Virus record (IMG/VR): IMGVR_UViG_3300025872_000345
Span: 1-22,016 of that record
Length of the DNA stretch: 22,016 nt
Reading direction: 5' to 3' (one strand)
From: a virus
Shown: positions 13,398 through 21,278 of the stretch, one piece after another
How positions within the stretch are numbered: the stretch's first letter is position 1
Layout: every line of letters begins with the position of its first letter
Position numbers and translations under genes: made by a program
Notes under the pieces: model-generated
The model's database searches: none
Told to the model about the DNA's origin: nothing
What the model saw: the letters and a program-made list of their open reading frames with translations, nothing else

Positions 13398-13907
13398 TTA
13401 GGCGACGGGAACGACGGTCAGGTAGACCTCGACCGACGCCAGACCACCGGCCTTGACCACGTCCACCTTCACCACGGCGCCCGCGGCGATGGTGTTGTTG
13501 GCGTGGTCGATGGTCGTCGGACGGCTGACGCCCTTGTCCGAGGTGTTGTTCATGGCGTTGGTGATCGCCGTGCCGGCGGCGTTCTTGATCGTCACGCTGT
13601 TGCCGGCGTTGCCCGCGCCGACCTGGATGACCTGGGCGTCGAGGACTTCGCACTTGAAGGGCACCGTGAGGTCGTAGATGGCGCTCGCGGCGTCCGCGAT
13701 GCTCGCCCCGATGATGACCTGCACCCCAGGCGTCACGGGCTGCGGCGTGCCGACGACGCCCACCGCATTGGTGAGCGTGGCGATCTTGCTGCCGTTGATG
13801 GCGCCCGCCGCGATCTTGGCCGCCGTGATGACGCCAGACGCGAGCTTCTCAGTGGTGACTTCTCCGTCGCGAATGAAGCGACGCGTGATCCAGCCGTACG
13901 TAGCCAT
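13398..13907 (-). CDS. Capsid- or tail-fibre-like structural protein
   Basis: A 169-residue product starts at the ATG at 13907 with AGGAGGT seven bases upstream, an unusually strong SD fitting an abundant protein. The N terminus contains a repeat-like collagen/fibre stem (TTEKLASGVITAAKIAAGAI then NGSKIA). The C-terminal 110 residues are a beta-rich domain (AIYDLTVPFKCEVLDAQVI, NSVTIKNAAG, VVKVDVVKAGG, VEVYLTVVPVA). Phage head-fibre, decoration and tail-fibre proteins share this form. Its location in the head cluster favours a head fibre or decoration role, but a tail position cannot be excluded. It is monocistronic, divergent from the acidic/transglycosylase pair. Confidence 0.65.
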   Translation of the reverse strand: MATYGWITRRFIRDGEVTTEKLASGVITAAKIAAGAINGSKIATLTNAVGVVGTPQPVTPGVQVIIGASIADAASAIYDLTVPFKCEVLDAQVIQVGAGNAGNSVTIKNAAGTAITNAMNNTSDKGVSRPTTIDHANNTIAAGAVVKVDVVKAGGLASVEVYLTVVPVA

Positions 13908-13937
13908 GCCTACCTCCTTGTCTCAGGCCAGGCGAGA

Positions 13938-13973
13938 TTGCCCAGACCTCATGGCGGTGCTATCATAGCACCG
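13938..13973 (+). promoter_or_regulatory. Promoter with palindrome over the -10 box
   Basis: TTGCCC (13938-13943), a 17-bp spacer and TATCAT (13961-13966) form a good plus-strand promoter 16 bp upstream of the SD for the gene at 13989. The -10 box lies in a perfect palindrome CGGTGCTA-TCA-TAGCACCG (13955-13973) in the 81-bp gap between divergent genes. This could be a repressor operator, or a 5' hairpin if transcription starts earlier. Confidence 0.55.
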
Positions 13974-13988
13974 ATCCAGGGAGATTCC

Positions 13989-14267
13989 ATGCGCGGACCG
14001 ATGATCACGCTCATCATGGCGAAGAAGAAGGCCGCGGGGCCTGGCGGCTACTTCGACACGGACGAGGAGCCGGAGGAGATGGAGGCCGAGGACTCCGAGG
14101 AGACCGAGGAAGAGGACATGGAGGACGAGGGAGAGGACGAGGAGAAGACCGTCCCGGAAGGCAAGGCCGGCTCCCCTGATGAGCTCCGTGCGATGGCCGA
14201 GAAGCTCATGGCGCACGCCGACAAGATGGACAAGGCAGCGCGCGCCAAGAAGTCGATGGGCTTCTGA
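13989..14267 (+). CDS. Highly acidic small protein
   Basis: A 92-residue product starts at the ATG at 13989 with GGGAG seven bases upstream; in-frame ATGs at 14004 and 14019 are less well placed. The centre is a run of aspartate and glutamate (about residues 25-53) followed by a basic helical tail (RAMAEKLMAHADKMDKAARA ... KKSMGF). The stop is one base before the next start (TGAGATG), so it is coupled to the lytic transglycosylase. Its function is unknown. The acidic segment could imitate DNA or bind a basic partner during assembly; this is only a suggestion. Confidence 0.6.
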   Translation: MRGPMITLIMAKKKAAGPGGYFDTDEEPEEMEAEDSEETEEEDMEDEGEDEEKTVPEGKAGSPDELRAMAEKLMAHADKMDKAARAKKSMGF

Positions 14268-14268
14268 G

Positions 14269-14958
14269 ATGGCAAAGCCCACGACGGGGCCGGAGGCGGT
14301 ACGCGAGGAGATGACCCTCGCGGAGAAGCAGGAGAAGGCGCAGCAGATGCTCGACGACATGCCGCTGCCTCCGGTCAAGCCCGAGAACATGACCCGCCTG
14401 CGCGCCGCCCTGGAGCACACCTACTCGGGAGGCCGGTACGCGAAGCTCCAGAAGGTGGCCCAGGAAGTCGGCGTCGACCCCGACGACCTGGTGGTCTTCA
14501 CGACCATCGAGAAGCGGCGGGCCGAGGACATGGACAACCCTGGGGTGTCCTCTGCCAAGGCTTCGGGGGAGTTCCAGATCATCCCCGACACGCGCCGCAG
14601 GTTCGCCCACATCACCGACCCCGATCCGTACGTGCGGGACGCCAAGATCGCGGCGCACATGTTGAAGGACATCCAGACGCGCCTTGTGCCCTCTCGCAAG
14701 TTCCTGGTCGCCGCCTACAACACGGGCGAGGGGACCCTCCGCAAGTGGGCCTCTGGAGAGAAGAAGGAGCTCCCCCAGGAGACCATCAACTACCTGGCCT
14801 ACGAGCCGGAAGTGGTCAAGATGATCGCTGCGAGGAAGCAAGAGCGCCAGCGCCTGCGCGAGTCGAACGCTGCCCAGTCAGCGGTGACGCCTCCCATCCC
14901 AGAGCCTGAGTACGGGTTGGGCGTCGCCGCCAACTACTGGCGAGGCAAGCCCTTCTAG
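14269..14958 (+). CDS. Lytic transglycosylase-like (SLT-type) peptidoglycan-cleaving protein
   Basis: A 229-residue product starts at the ATG at 14269. Residues about 60-185 read as a soluble lytic transglycosylase domain. The probable catalytic Glu81 (FTTIEKRRAEDMDNPGVSSA) is followed by the GEFQIIPDT motif (100-108, the usual G-x-x-Q-I-x-P-x-T site) and AAYNTGEGT (148-156). Such enzymes cleave the MurNAc-GlcNAc bond with formation of 1,6-anhydroMurNAc. In phages they act as virion-associated enzymes at entry or as endolysins. There is no signal peptide and no holin beside it, and the neighbours are head genes, so a virion-associated role is more likely. The stop overlaps the stop of the convergent scaffold candidate in the palindrome CTAG. 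Confidence 0.7.
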   Translation: MAKPTTGPEAVREEMTLAEKQEKAQQMLDDMPLPPVKPENMTRLRAALEHTYSGGRYAKLQKVAQEVGVDPDDLVVFTTIEKRRAEDMDNPGVSSAKASGEFQIIPDTRRRFAHITDPDPYVRDAKIAAHMLKDIQTRLVPSRKFLVAAYNTGEGTLRKWASGEKKELPQETINYLAYEPEVVKMIAARKQERQRLRESNAAQSAVTPPIPEPEYGLGVAANYWRGKPF

Positions 14959-15803
14959 AAGTCGGACTGGGCCGCGCGCCGCATGGAGTCCATGATCTCC
15001 TTGTAGCTGCGGGTGTCGGCCTGCTCGGTGGTCGCGGTGCGGTTCGCGCCCATGTTCGCCATCGCCAGGTCCGCGGGAAGCGGCTCAGGCGTGGCGGGAG
15101 CGCCGTACTTCGCGCGCACCATCGTCACGGCGTCCTCGGGGTCCGCGCCGCCGGTGCAGAGCACGCAGAACATGTAGAAGGCGTCGTCGTTGTCGTAGAC
15201 GTCCTTCGCCTCGCTGGTGAGCCAGGTCTCGACGTCCGTCACGGCCGCCTCGACGCGCTGCTCCTCGGCGACACGCTGCTCGTACTGCCACTGCTCGACC
15301 TGTTGGCGGTACTGCTCGCGCTCCTGCTCGAGCGTGGAGTACTTGTTCGACCACTCGTCGACCGCCTTGCGGCTGTTCTGGTCGTACTCCTCGCGCAGCG
15401 CCTGGAGGGCCGCTTCGTGGGCCGCCTTGATCTGCTCGATCTCCTTCTGCTTGGCGGCGAGAGGGTCCGCGTCGCCCGTCAGCCAGCGCTGGACCTCCAG
15501 CTCCTGCTGACGAAGCGTGGCTTCCTTCCGGTCCAGCTCGCGGCGCCGGGACGCCGTCTCCTGGAAAGCCTTGGAGAAGCCACGCTCGAAGTTGCGGTAC
15601 TTCTGCTCGAACCCACGAACGAGCGTGTTGCGGGTGGGCTCGTCGAGTCGGCTGATCCAGTCAGCCTTCTGGAGGGCGTCGAGCTCGCCGTTCCAGTCGT
15701 ACACCTGGGGCGCAGCCTCTTCGACGGGGGCCTCTGCGGGCGCCTCGACGGCTGGAAGCTGGGTCTCGGGGGTCTGGTTCTCGTCATTCGTGGGGTCGAA
15801 CAT
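14955..15803 (-). CDS. Candidate scaffolding protein with long coiled coil
   Basis: A 282-residue product starts at the ATG at 15803 with AAGGAG six bases upstream. The first 35 residues are acidic and proline/alanine-rich. Residues about 70-190 form a long charged helix, probably a coiled coil (ASRRRELDRKEATLRQQELE ... AKQKEIEQIKAAHEAALQAL). The C terminus ends in a short helix with RSYKEIMDSMRRAAQSDF. Phage scaffolding proteins have this composition, and the gene lies after terL and portal in the head block. Usually the coat gene follows, but here it is about 6 kb away on the other strand, so the assignment is moderate. Confidence 0.55.
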   Translation of the reverse strand: MFDPTNDENQTPETQLPAVEAPAEAPVEEAAPQVYDWNGELDALQKADWISRLDEPTRNTLVRGFEQKYRNFERGFSKAFQETASRRRELDRKEATLRQQELEVQRWLTGDADPLAAKQKEIEQIKAAHEAALQALREEYDQNSRKAVDEWSNKYSTLEQEREQYRQQVEQWQYEQRVAEEQRVEAAVTDVETWLTSEAKDVYDNDDAFYMFCVLCTGGADPEDAVTMVRAKYGAPATPEPLPADLAMANMGANRTATTEQADTRSYKEIMDSMRRAAQSDF

Positions 15804-15822
15804 GGGGCTCCTTGGGGTTGAA

Positions 15823-16242
15823 CTACATCGACATCGGGGGCTCGGGCATCATCGGGGCCTTCATGCCCTCCGACTCGCCCTTCATCTCGTCCTCGCTCCC
15901 CGCCGCGGTCTTCTCGAGCTGCATGCGGAGGGCCATGTCCTTCTCGAGCATGGTGGCGAGCTCGGCCGGCGTCTTGCCCGCGAGCTTGTCCATCGACTGG
16001 GCGGCATCGTACATCGCCTGCGCCTTCTCCATCGGGATGTCGAGCGCCTCGGCGAGGGGGCCGACGTCCACGGAGCCCTCGGCAGACGAGCCCTCGGGCA
16101 TCGTGGAGGAGAACTTCTCCTCCTTGGGCAGCGCCGGGCCCTCGCCGACGCCCGCCTTGCCGAGGATGCTGTCGATCTCGGAGACGAGAGGGGCGATGTC
16201 CTTCTTGGGGTCGAGGCTCTTGGGAAGCTGTTCAGCGGCCAT
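15823..16242 (-). CDS. Acidic head-region protein of unknown function
   Basis: A 139-residue product starts at the ATG at 16242 with AGGAGAAC as SD. It has an acidic, serine/proline-rich first half, a helix pair in the middle (VDVGPLAEALDIPMEKAQAM, SMDKLAGKTPAELATMLEKD) and a methionine/proline-rich C terminus (MKGESEGMKAPMMPEPPMSM). I do not recognise a family. Its place between the portal and scaffold genes suggests an assembly role. Confidence 0.65.
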   Translation of the reverse strand: MAAEQLPKSLDPKKDIAPLVSEIDSILGKAGVGEGPALPKEEKFSSTMPEGSSAEGSVDVGPLAEALDIPMEKAQAMYDAAQSMDKLAGKTPAELATMLEKDMALRMQLEKTAAGSEDEMKGESEGMKAPMMPEPPMSM

Positions 16243-16310
16243 GATGTTCTCCTAGCACGGATTGAGAGAACCGGGGAGGTATGGAGAGACGGGCGGCCCG
16301 GTCCGCTTCG

Positions 16311-16553
16311 TCAAACTGGGTAGTTGCTGGGGTCCTGCATCAGCTCGAAAGCGACGGGGAGCCCATGCATGATGGTCAACCGCCTCGGTACATACCTGCG
16401 CTCGGCCGTTTCGCGGTCCTCGACGACACTGACGTCCTGGTCTGCCAGCTCTTTCACGATGCGGAGGTCGCGAAGGTTGGCCCGAGCGGCCTCCTGGGCC
16501 TCCTGGAGGTTGATCCTGGCGCCCGACATGCTGAACCTGGGGGTCCGAATCAC
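16311..16553 (-). CDS. Small head-region protein of unknown function
   Basis: An 80-residue product is assigned from a GTG at 16553 that overlaps the upstream stop as GTGA, with AAGGTG five bases before it. An ATG at 16529 (72 residues) with a weaker SD is an alternative. The first half is helical (ARINLQEAQEAARANLRDLR), and the second half includes ERRYVPRRLTIMHGLPVAFE. A small portal-adjacent assembly or head-completion protein would fit the position, but no family match is evident. Confidence 0.55.
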   Translation of the reverse strand: MIRTPRFSMSGARINLQEAQEAARANLRDLRIVKELADQDVSVVEDRETAERRYVPRRLTIMHGLPVAFELMQDPSNYPV

Positions 16554-17032
16554 TTCACACCTTCTGCCTTGGCCTGCTTCGCGGCCTTCGCGGGGTCCTG
16601 GTTGGCCCTGAGCGCCCCGTTCGTGGCCTCCAGGACCTTCCGGTTCATCGCTTCGACGCCCTGACGGAGCAACTTCTCGTCCTGGCCCGCCTTCTTCTTG
16701 CGCTCGAAGCTCTTGTGACGCATCTCCTCGATGCGCGCGGTCTTCTGGTTGCGCGTTTCGGGGATGAACTCGACCCTCGAGGTGGGGTGGCGCTGCTTGA
16801 TCACGTCCATGTTGCGGTCGAAGTCCTCCTTCGTCTCCGCTTTGCCCAGCACACCCATGTCGATGGGGGTGAACGAGCCGTATCCGTGGCCGTAGACCTT
16901 CGGCGCCTGGCCGTGGGACCAGTCAACGACGCGCGATCCGGCGCACGAGGGGCAGTTTGGTGGGGTTCCGGCGTACCGGACGTCGCTTTCGACCACCTTG
17001 CAGGCGTCGCAGCGCAAGTCGTTGAGAGGCAT
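16550..17032 (-). CDS. Zinc-ribbon protein (FmdB-like N terminus)
   Basis: A 160-residue product starts at the ATG at 17032 with AGGAGCCCC as SD. The N terminus holds two CxxC pairs, C8/C11 and C27/C30 (RCDAC ... NCPSC), in the arrangement of short FmdB-type zinc ribbons. A basic helical C-terminal half (ARIEEMRHKSFERKKKAGQD, AMNRKVLEATNGALRANQ) follows. Small zinc-ribbon proteins next to portal genes are common in phages; their role is not known. It is 18 bp after the portal stop and overlaps the next gene by 4 bp. Confidence 0.65.
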   Translation of the reverse strand: MPLNDLRCDACKVVESDVRYAGTPPNCPSCAGSRVVDWSHGQAPKVYGHGYGSFTPIDMGVLGKAETKEDFDRNMDVIKQRHPTSRVEFIPETRNQKTARIEEMRHKSFERKKKAGQDEKLLRQGVEAMNRKVLEATNGALRANQDPAKAAKQAKAEGVK

Positions 17033-17050
17033 GGGGCTCCTGGGGGTAGA

Positions 17051-18829
17051 TCAGGTCAGCGGCGAGGGCCCGCCGACGATGGCCGCGCCCGCGGGAGGCG
17101 GTCCAGGGGCCATCTGGGCCTGCTGCGCCTCCGCGGGGGTCAACTGCGCGCCCTCGGGCGGCCCGGCAGGGGCCTGGCCGGCCTGCATGGCGAGCTGCGC
17201 GAGCATTTCGGGCGGGATCGTGGGGAGCCCAGGGGGTAGACCCGGTCCCGCGGGGGCCGGAGCGCCCTGGGCGGCCGCCATCTGCTGCATCATCGCCTCT
17301 TCCTGCGCCTTCAGCTCCTCTTCGGGCACCAGGAGACGGGCCGGCAGGCCGACGCTGTTGATCAGCTCCTCGATCAGCATCCGCTTGTTGATGTTGGGGT
17401 CCTGCGCGAGCACCGGGAGGAGCTTCAGCAGCGTCTCCGACATGACCGAGGGGTTCTGACGGATGGGGTTGTAGCTGACCATCTTGAAGACGACCTCGAC
17501 GTCGGCCAGGTTGGCGACCGAGACCTCTTCCCAGCCCTCGGAGCCCGTCACGCGGACGAGCTTGGCCTTCTTCATGTGCTTCCGCGCCAGGTAGAAGCAC
17601 TTCTCGGCGACGTCCTCGATGGCCGTGTTGATGTGACCCTCGCGCGTGGCGAGACGGGTCCGCATCTGGGCGTCAATGATGGCCATCTCGGTCGCCGTGC
17701 GGGCGCCGGCCACCTGTCCGCGGGCCGCCTCGGCCAGGGCGCTGATGAACGCGGCGTCGGCCTCCTGGCGGTTGACGAAGTTCTCGACGCCCACCGGGAC
17801 CTGGGGCATCGGCATCTCGTAGAACAGCGTGCCCAGGGAGCGGATGCCCTCCGAGTTGGTCGGGCTGATGGGCACGAACGAGCCCGTCGCCGCCTCGACC
17901 GCCTTGTTGAGGTCCTCCTCGGTGATGAGCTCGCTGTTGAACAGGATGCGCGGGATCATCAGGTAGACGATCTGCTTCATGTGCGTGAGCAGGTCGTTCA
18001 TCGTCTCCTGCTGGTTCAGGACGAGCTGGACCTCGGAGAGACCGTTGCAGTCCACACCCGACTGGTTCAGGCTGAACATCGAGTAGGGCACGAAGGTCAG
18101 GGGAGCCTCGAACACCACGGCGTCCGCGCTCGCGACGTAGTGCTGCACGACCCTGTGCTCGACGTCGTAGTACTCCCACACCGTGATCCACTGGAACGCG
18201 TCGCGGATGGAGGCGGCGTCGCTGTTCTTGTAGTCGTCGGTGATCCAGCGGGGGTAGCGGTCGGGCTTGATGTCGGCCAGCTTGTCGGTCTTGTACTTGC
18301 CCGACTTCACCTTCGCGACGAACTCCTCGAACGGCATCACGACCGCCTCGATCCAGTAGCGGATGTCGTCGACATCGCGCGCCGTCTGGTCGAAGAAGAT
18401 GGCCCCAGGCTCGAGGACGCGGATGGCGGGACGGTCCTCCTGCTCGTTCCAGCCGACCTTGAACACGCCACGCTTGCAGAGCACGGCGTCGATGAGCGCG
18501 GTCGCCGCGCGACGACGGATCTTGCTCGCGTCGAAGATGTACTCCATCAGCCCGTTGACCAGGGGCACAGCGTCCTGCGACGCCTTGGTGCGCGGGTTCG
18601 CCGCGACCTGGGGGTTGGGGCCGAGCAGCGAGCTGATGGCCGTGTCGGCGATGGCGTAGATCATGTTCTTCGAGCAGAGGAACGAGGGGATTGCTCCGTC
18701 GGCGATGTTCACGTCGTTGCGCGACGTGAAGAACTCGCCGCGGTAGTACCGCCGCGCCTTGTCGAAGTTCTTCTTCTCGTACCGCTCGTAGTGGCGGCGG
18801 TGACGTTCGATCAGGCTGGCGAGCTTCAC
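17051..18829 (-). CDS. Phage portal protein
   Basis: The 592-residue product is assigned from the GTG at 18829, which overlaps the terL stop as GTGA and has GGAG six bases upstream. A TTG two codons earlier sits only two bases from the SD and is rejected. The portal forms the dodecameric ring through which DNA is packaged. Features typical of the family are an N-terminal helix-rich region (RHRRHYERYEKKNFDKARRY), a SSLLGPNPQVAANPRT segment and a DAVLCKRGVFKVGW strand. An acidic turn (FFDQTARDVDDIRYW), a long helical stem and a C-terminal glutamine/alanine/proline-rich tail (about 500-592) complete it. The tail is longer and more proline-rich than is common. It follows terL directly, as in most tailed phages. 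Confidence 0.8.
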   Translation of the reverse strand: MKLASLIERHRRHYERYEKKNFDKARRYYRGEFFTSRNDVNIADGAIPSFLCSKNMIYAIADTAISSLLGPNPQVAANPRTKASQDAVPLVNGLMEYIFDASKIRRRAATALIDAVLCKRGVFKVGWNEQEDRPAIRVLEPGAIFFDQTARDVDDIRYWIEAVVMPFEEFVAKVKSGKYKTDKLADIKPDRYPRWITDDYKNSDAASIRDAFQWITVWEYYDVEHRVVQHYVASADAVVFEAPLTFVPYSMFSLNQSGVDCNGLSEVQLVLNQQETMNDLLTHMKQIVYLMIPRILFNSELITEEDLNKAVEAATGSFVPISPTNSEGIRSLGTLFYEMPMPQVPVGVENFVNRQEADAAFISALAEAARGQVAGARTATEMAIIDAQMRTRLATREGHINTAIEDVAEKCFYLARKHMKKAKLVRVTGSEGWEEVSVANLADVEVVFKMVSYNPIRQNPSVMSETLLKLLPVLAQDPNINKRMLIEELINSVGLPARLLVPEEELKAQEEAMMQQMAAAQGAPAPAGPGLPPGLPTIPPEMLAQLAMQAGQAPAGPPEGAQLTPAEAQQAQMAPGPPPAGAAIVGGPSPLT

Positions 18830-20499
18830 GACCAACTCCGGGATGCAGGGCTGAAGGGGTTCCTGGCGGCACGCGCCTGCATGCTCTTGAACCGGTCCAG
18901 GTCGCTGATGGTAACGCGCGGACCGTCGGTCTGCTCGACTTCTTCGTTGGCGACAGGCGACCCATCAGAGACGAACTTCCGTCGGCTCAGGATGTCTCCT
19001 GCCATGACCGCGGTGCGCGCCAAGTCGAAGTGCTTGGTGTTGCCTTCGCCGTCGCCGCGACGCTCGCGGCGGGACCCGTCGTAGTCTAGGAGCTGGTGCA
19101 GCAACGTGCGGGAGCGGATGGTGATGTCGTTCTCACGCAGCATGCGGACCAGGCGAGCCTCGGCTTCCTGGATGCGCTTGTCGGTGGCGTACCAACCTGG
19201 GTGGTTGCGGTCGGTCCAGAGCAGGTTCTTCGTCCCGCGGTCCTTCAACGTGGCGATGCAGGCCGCGGCGTTGGACTCGACCGCGAGCATCGCCGTGCCG
19301 TTGTAGCGGCGCTGCACCACCAGCAGCCTGCGCGCGAACGTGCCTGGGTCCTCTCGGCCTTCCCAGACCGCCACCTCGCGGCGCTCCTCGGTGTCCCAGA
19401 CCGTCAGCGCACTGTAGTCACCCGAGCTGCCGAAGCCGGCGGGGTCCGCGCAGACCAGGTACTTCCGGCCAGGCCGCGGGTGCTCCATCTCCCAGCTACC
19501 GTGCGGGGCGTTCGTCGGAGGCGCGATGCAGTCCTCCTGCCGGGCGCGCAGCACGTCGATGGGCATGACCGGGTTGGTCTTCCCGAGCCAGCCGTCGTAG
19601 GGGTCGGACGGGTACTTGCAGGAGAACAGGCGCGGGTCGCCGACGAACTCGGTCCGCAGACCCTGCCGACGGAACGCCAGGTTCTCCAGCGTCATGCCCT
19701 TGTGCATCTTCAGGTACGCCATCTCCTCGTCGGTCGGGATGAACCCCTCGACCGGAGAACGGCACGACGGGTCGAGCCACCACTCAAGGAACACGGGGTG
19801 GAAGCGGCTGGCGCCCTGGGGGTCGAGCGCGTTGCGCCACATCGTCTCGTAGTGGGAGCCCGAGGCTCCTGGCGTCGACTCGAGGATGACACGGGCGTTG
19901 GGACGCTTGTTGACCGCGGGGAAGATGTTGATGGCGGCCTTCTGCTGCCACTGCGCCTCACCGAACTCGGTGATGAGCAGGCGGTCGATGGAGCGACCGA
20001 CGGCGGGAGAGCGCCCGCCCGCCGTCAGGACCTTGATGCCGCCGCCGTGGCAGAAGTGGATCTGCGTCGTGCCTGGCTTGCGCCCGTTCTCGACGGGCAC
20101 CTTCACGTCTTCCGGCAGCCGGTTGTACGCGAACAGGATGCGCTCGAAGATGTCCTCGGCCGTGTCCTGGCGCTCGGCGATGAGCACGCCCTTCACACCC
20201 TCCAGGTACATGCAGTCGCGCAGGAGCAGCATGACCGAGGGCGTCGTGATCTTGGCCTGACGGAACTTGCTGGTGATGACCCACCTGTGGTCCGAGCAAG
20301 CCTGGAGGAACTTCATCTGGATGTTGGTGGGGTCGAGGTAGCCTATGCTCTCGTCTTCCCTCACGATCTGGCACATCGACACGAAGGCCCACGGCGTGCT
20401 AAACATCGCATGGACCTTGCTCATGTTGAGGTGCGGCATCGACACCAGCTTCGCCCCGTTGGGGAGCGCGGCGGGGGCCACCGAGGACGGCTTCACCAT
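18826..20499 (-). CDS. terL: Terminase large subunit (packaging ATPase and nuclease)
   Basis: A 557-residue product starts at the ATG at 20499 with AGGAG eight bases upstream. An N-terminal ATPase has a divergent Walker A-like SKFRQAKITT (77-86) and an acidic Walker B LLITEFGEA (174-182), with ESTPG (207-211) as coupling motif. A C-terminal RNase H-like nuclease follows: CADPAGFGSSGDYSAL with Asp352, AVESN with Glu408 and KHFDLA with Asp492 as the likely metal ligands. TerL cuts concatemers and drives DNA into the prohead through the portal. The gene starts 44 bp from a divergent plus-strand gene and overlaps the portal gene as GTGA. No small subunit is adjacent. Confidence 0.85.
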   Translation of the reverse strand: MVKPSSVAPAALPNGAKLVSMPHLNMSKVHAMFSTPWAFVSMCQIVREDESIGYLDPTNIQMKFLQACSDHRWVITSKFRQAKITTPSVMLLLRDCMYLEGVKGVLIAERQDTAEDIFERILFAYNRLPEDVKVPVENGRKPGTTQIHFCHGGGIKVLTAGGRSPAVGRSIDRLLITEFGEAQWQQKAAINIFPAVNKRPNARVILESTPGASGSHYETMWRNALDPQGASRFHPVFLEWWLDPSCRSPVEGFIPTDEEMAYLKMHKGMTLENLAFRRQGLRTEFVGDPRLFSCKYPSDPYDGWLGKTNPVMPIDVLRARQEDCIAPPTNAPHGSWEMEHPRPGRKYLVCADPAGFGSSGDYSALTVWDTEERREVAVWEGREDPGTFARRLLVVQRRYNGTAMLAVESNAAACIATLKDRGTKNLLWTDRNHPGWYATDKRIQEAEARLVRMLRENDITIRSRTLLHQLLDYDGSRRERRGDGEGNTKHFDLARTAVMAGDILSRRKFVSDGSPVANEEVEQTDGPRVTISDLDRFKSMQARAARNPFSPASRSWS

Positions 20500-20521
20500 C
20501 TAGGTCTCCTGAAGGTATGCT
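20492..20521 (+). promoter_or_regulatory. Weak candidate promoter for the plus-strand head genes
   Basis: TTCACC (20492-20497), an 18-bp spacer and TATGCT (20516-20521) lie just before the SD of the gene at 20544 and overlap the terL start and SD on the other strand. A TAACACGGTAACAGG stretch (20521-20535) holds another GTAAC core. The terL promoter, if in this gap, is not evident. Confidence 0.3.
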
Positions 20522-20543
20522 AACACGGTAACAGGAGGTCGAC

Positions 20544-20768
20544 ATGGCCAAGAAGTGGATCCAGGAAGCCATCAAGAACCCCGGCGCGTTGCGCGAGAAG
20601 ATGGGCGCGAAGGAAGGCGAGACCATCCCCAAGGGGAAGATCTCGGCCAAGATCTCCGAGCTCCAGGGCGAGGCGAAGGGTGACAAGGAGCTCTCCGCGG
20701 CCAAGCGTACCATGCTCAAGCAGCTCGTCCTGGCGCGCACGCTGGGCGGCATGAAGAAGGGGGAGTGA
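20544..20768 (+). CDS. Conserved small basic phage protein
   Basis: A 74-residue product starts at the ATG at 20544 with a strong AGGAGGT SD. The N terminus reads AKKWIQEAIKNPGALREKMG followed by AKEGETIPKGK, and the C-terminal half is helical and basic with RTMLKQLVLARTLGGMKKG. Short proteins with a KKWI-x-x-AI-x-x-PGALR start are, to my knowledge, common in phage head regions; their role is unknown. It is the first gene of a coupled plus-strand series leading to the coat gene. Confidence 0.7.
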   Translation: MAKKWIQEAIKNPGALREKMGAKEGETIPKGKISAKISELQGEAKGDKELSAAKRTMLKQLVLARTLGGMKKGE

Positions 20769-20917
20769 TGGACAACAGCTCCCTCAACGTCACGCTCTCC
20801 GAGCCGCACCAGGACGTGAAGAACACCACGCTGCCCGACCTCCAGGCCGCCAAGGCGAAGCAGAAGCGTGCGATGCTGAAGAAGCTCGTCGTGAAGGCAG
20901 CCTCCAGTGGCCGATAG
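20768..20917 (+). CDS. 49-residue basic protein coupled between two head genes
   Basis: The ATG at 20768 shares its A with the upstream stop (TGATG), with GGGGGAG just before it. The product begins MDNSSLNVTLSEPHQDVKNT and ends with a lysine-rich helix (AAKAKQKRAMLKKLVVKAAS). The helix resembles the C-terminal helix of the preceding gene (ISAKI ... KRTMLKQLVLART), so a shared ancestry is possible. The stop lies 11 bp inside the next gene. The gene is short but fits the coupling and base-composition pattern of its neighbours. Confidence 0.55.
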   Translation: MDNSSLNVTLSEPHQDVKNTTLPDLQAAKAKQKRAMLKKLVVKAASSGR

Positions 20918-21278
20918 CTTCAAGCCACCCCCCAGCGTTCGCGCGGCCGCCATCCGCGGCTTGATGCTCCGACGCGAGCAGTCGAAGTCGCAGAAGGCCG
21001 GCCTGGACACCAAGCAGGCGTCGGCGCAGGGCATCGGCTCCGGTGTCCAGCGCGCCTCCGACCTCAAGTCGGGCGCGGCGCTCAGCGAGTCCACGGTGCG
21101 CCGGATGAAGAACTACTTCACGAGGCACGCCAGCAACTACAAGCTCGACCCGGGCAAGTCCCCCAAGGAAGACAAGGGGTACGTGGCCGGCCTCTTGTGG
21201 GGTGGAGACGCAGGTCGAGGTTGGGCCAACAACATCGTCGCGCGCCTCGACGCGCGCCGGAAGGCAGGACGCCGATGA
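20907..21278 (+). CDS. Conserved phage protein with LS-x-x-TVRRM/LLWGGD motif
   Basis: A 123-residue product is assigned from the GTG at 20907, overlapping the previous gene by 11 bp. AAGG lies ten bases upstream, so the SD is weak and the start less certain than most. It carries LRREQSKSQKAGLDTKQASA, ASDLKSGAALSESTVRRMKN with YFTRH, and LLWGGDAGRGWANNIVARL. I recall this signature from phage proteins near head genes, sometimes fused to proteases or portals, without a known activity. The stop overlaps the next start as ATGA. Confidence 0.65.
   Translation: MADSFKPPPSVRAAAIRGLMLRREQSKSQKAGLDTKQASAQGIGSGVQRASDLKSGAALSESTVRRMKNYFTRHASNYKLDPGKSPKEDKGYVAGLLWGGDAGRGWANNIVARLDARRKAGRR

Noticed and set aside
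18827-18835. TTG at 18835 as portal start
   Set aside because: It lies only two bases from the SD, whereas the GTG at 18829 has correct spacing and overlaps the terL stop as GTGA.
17576-20523. Two long plus-strand frames opposite portal and terL
   Set aside because: They are shadows of genes with unmistakable family motifs, and their translation is rich in Arg, Val, His and Gly without recognisable domains.
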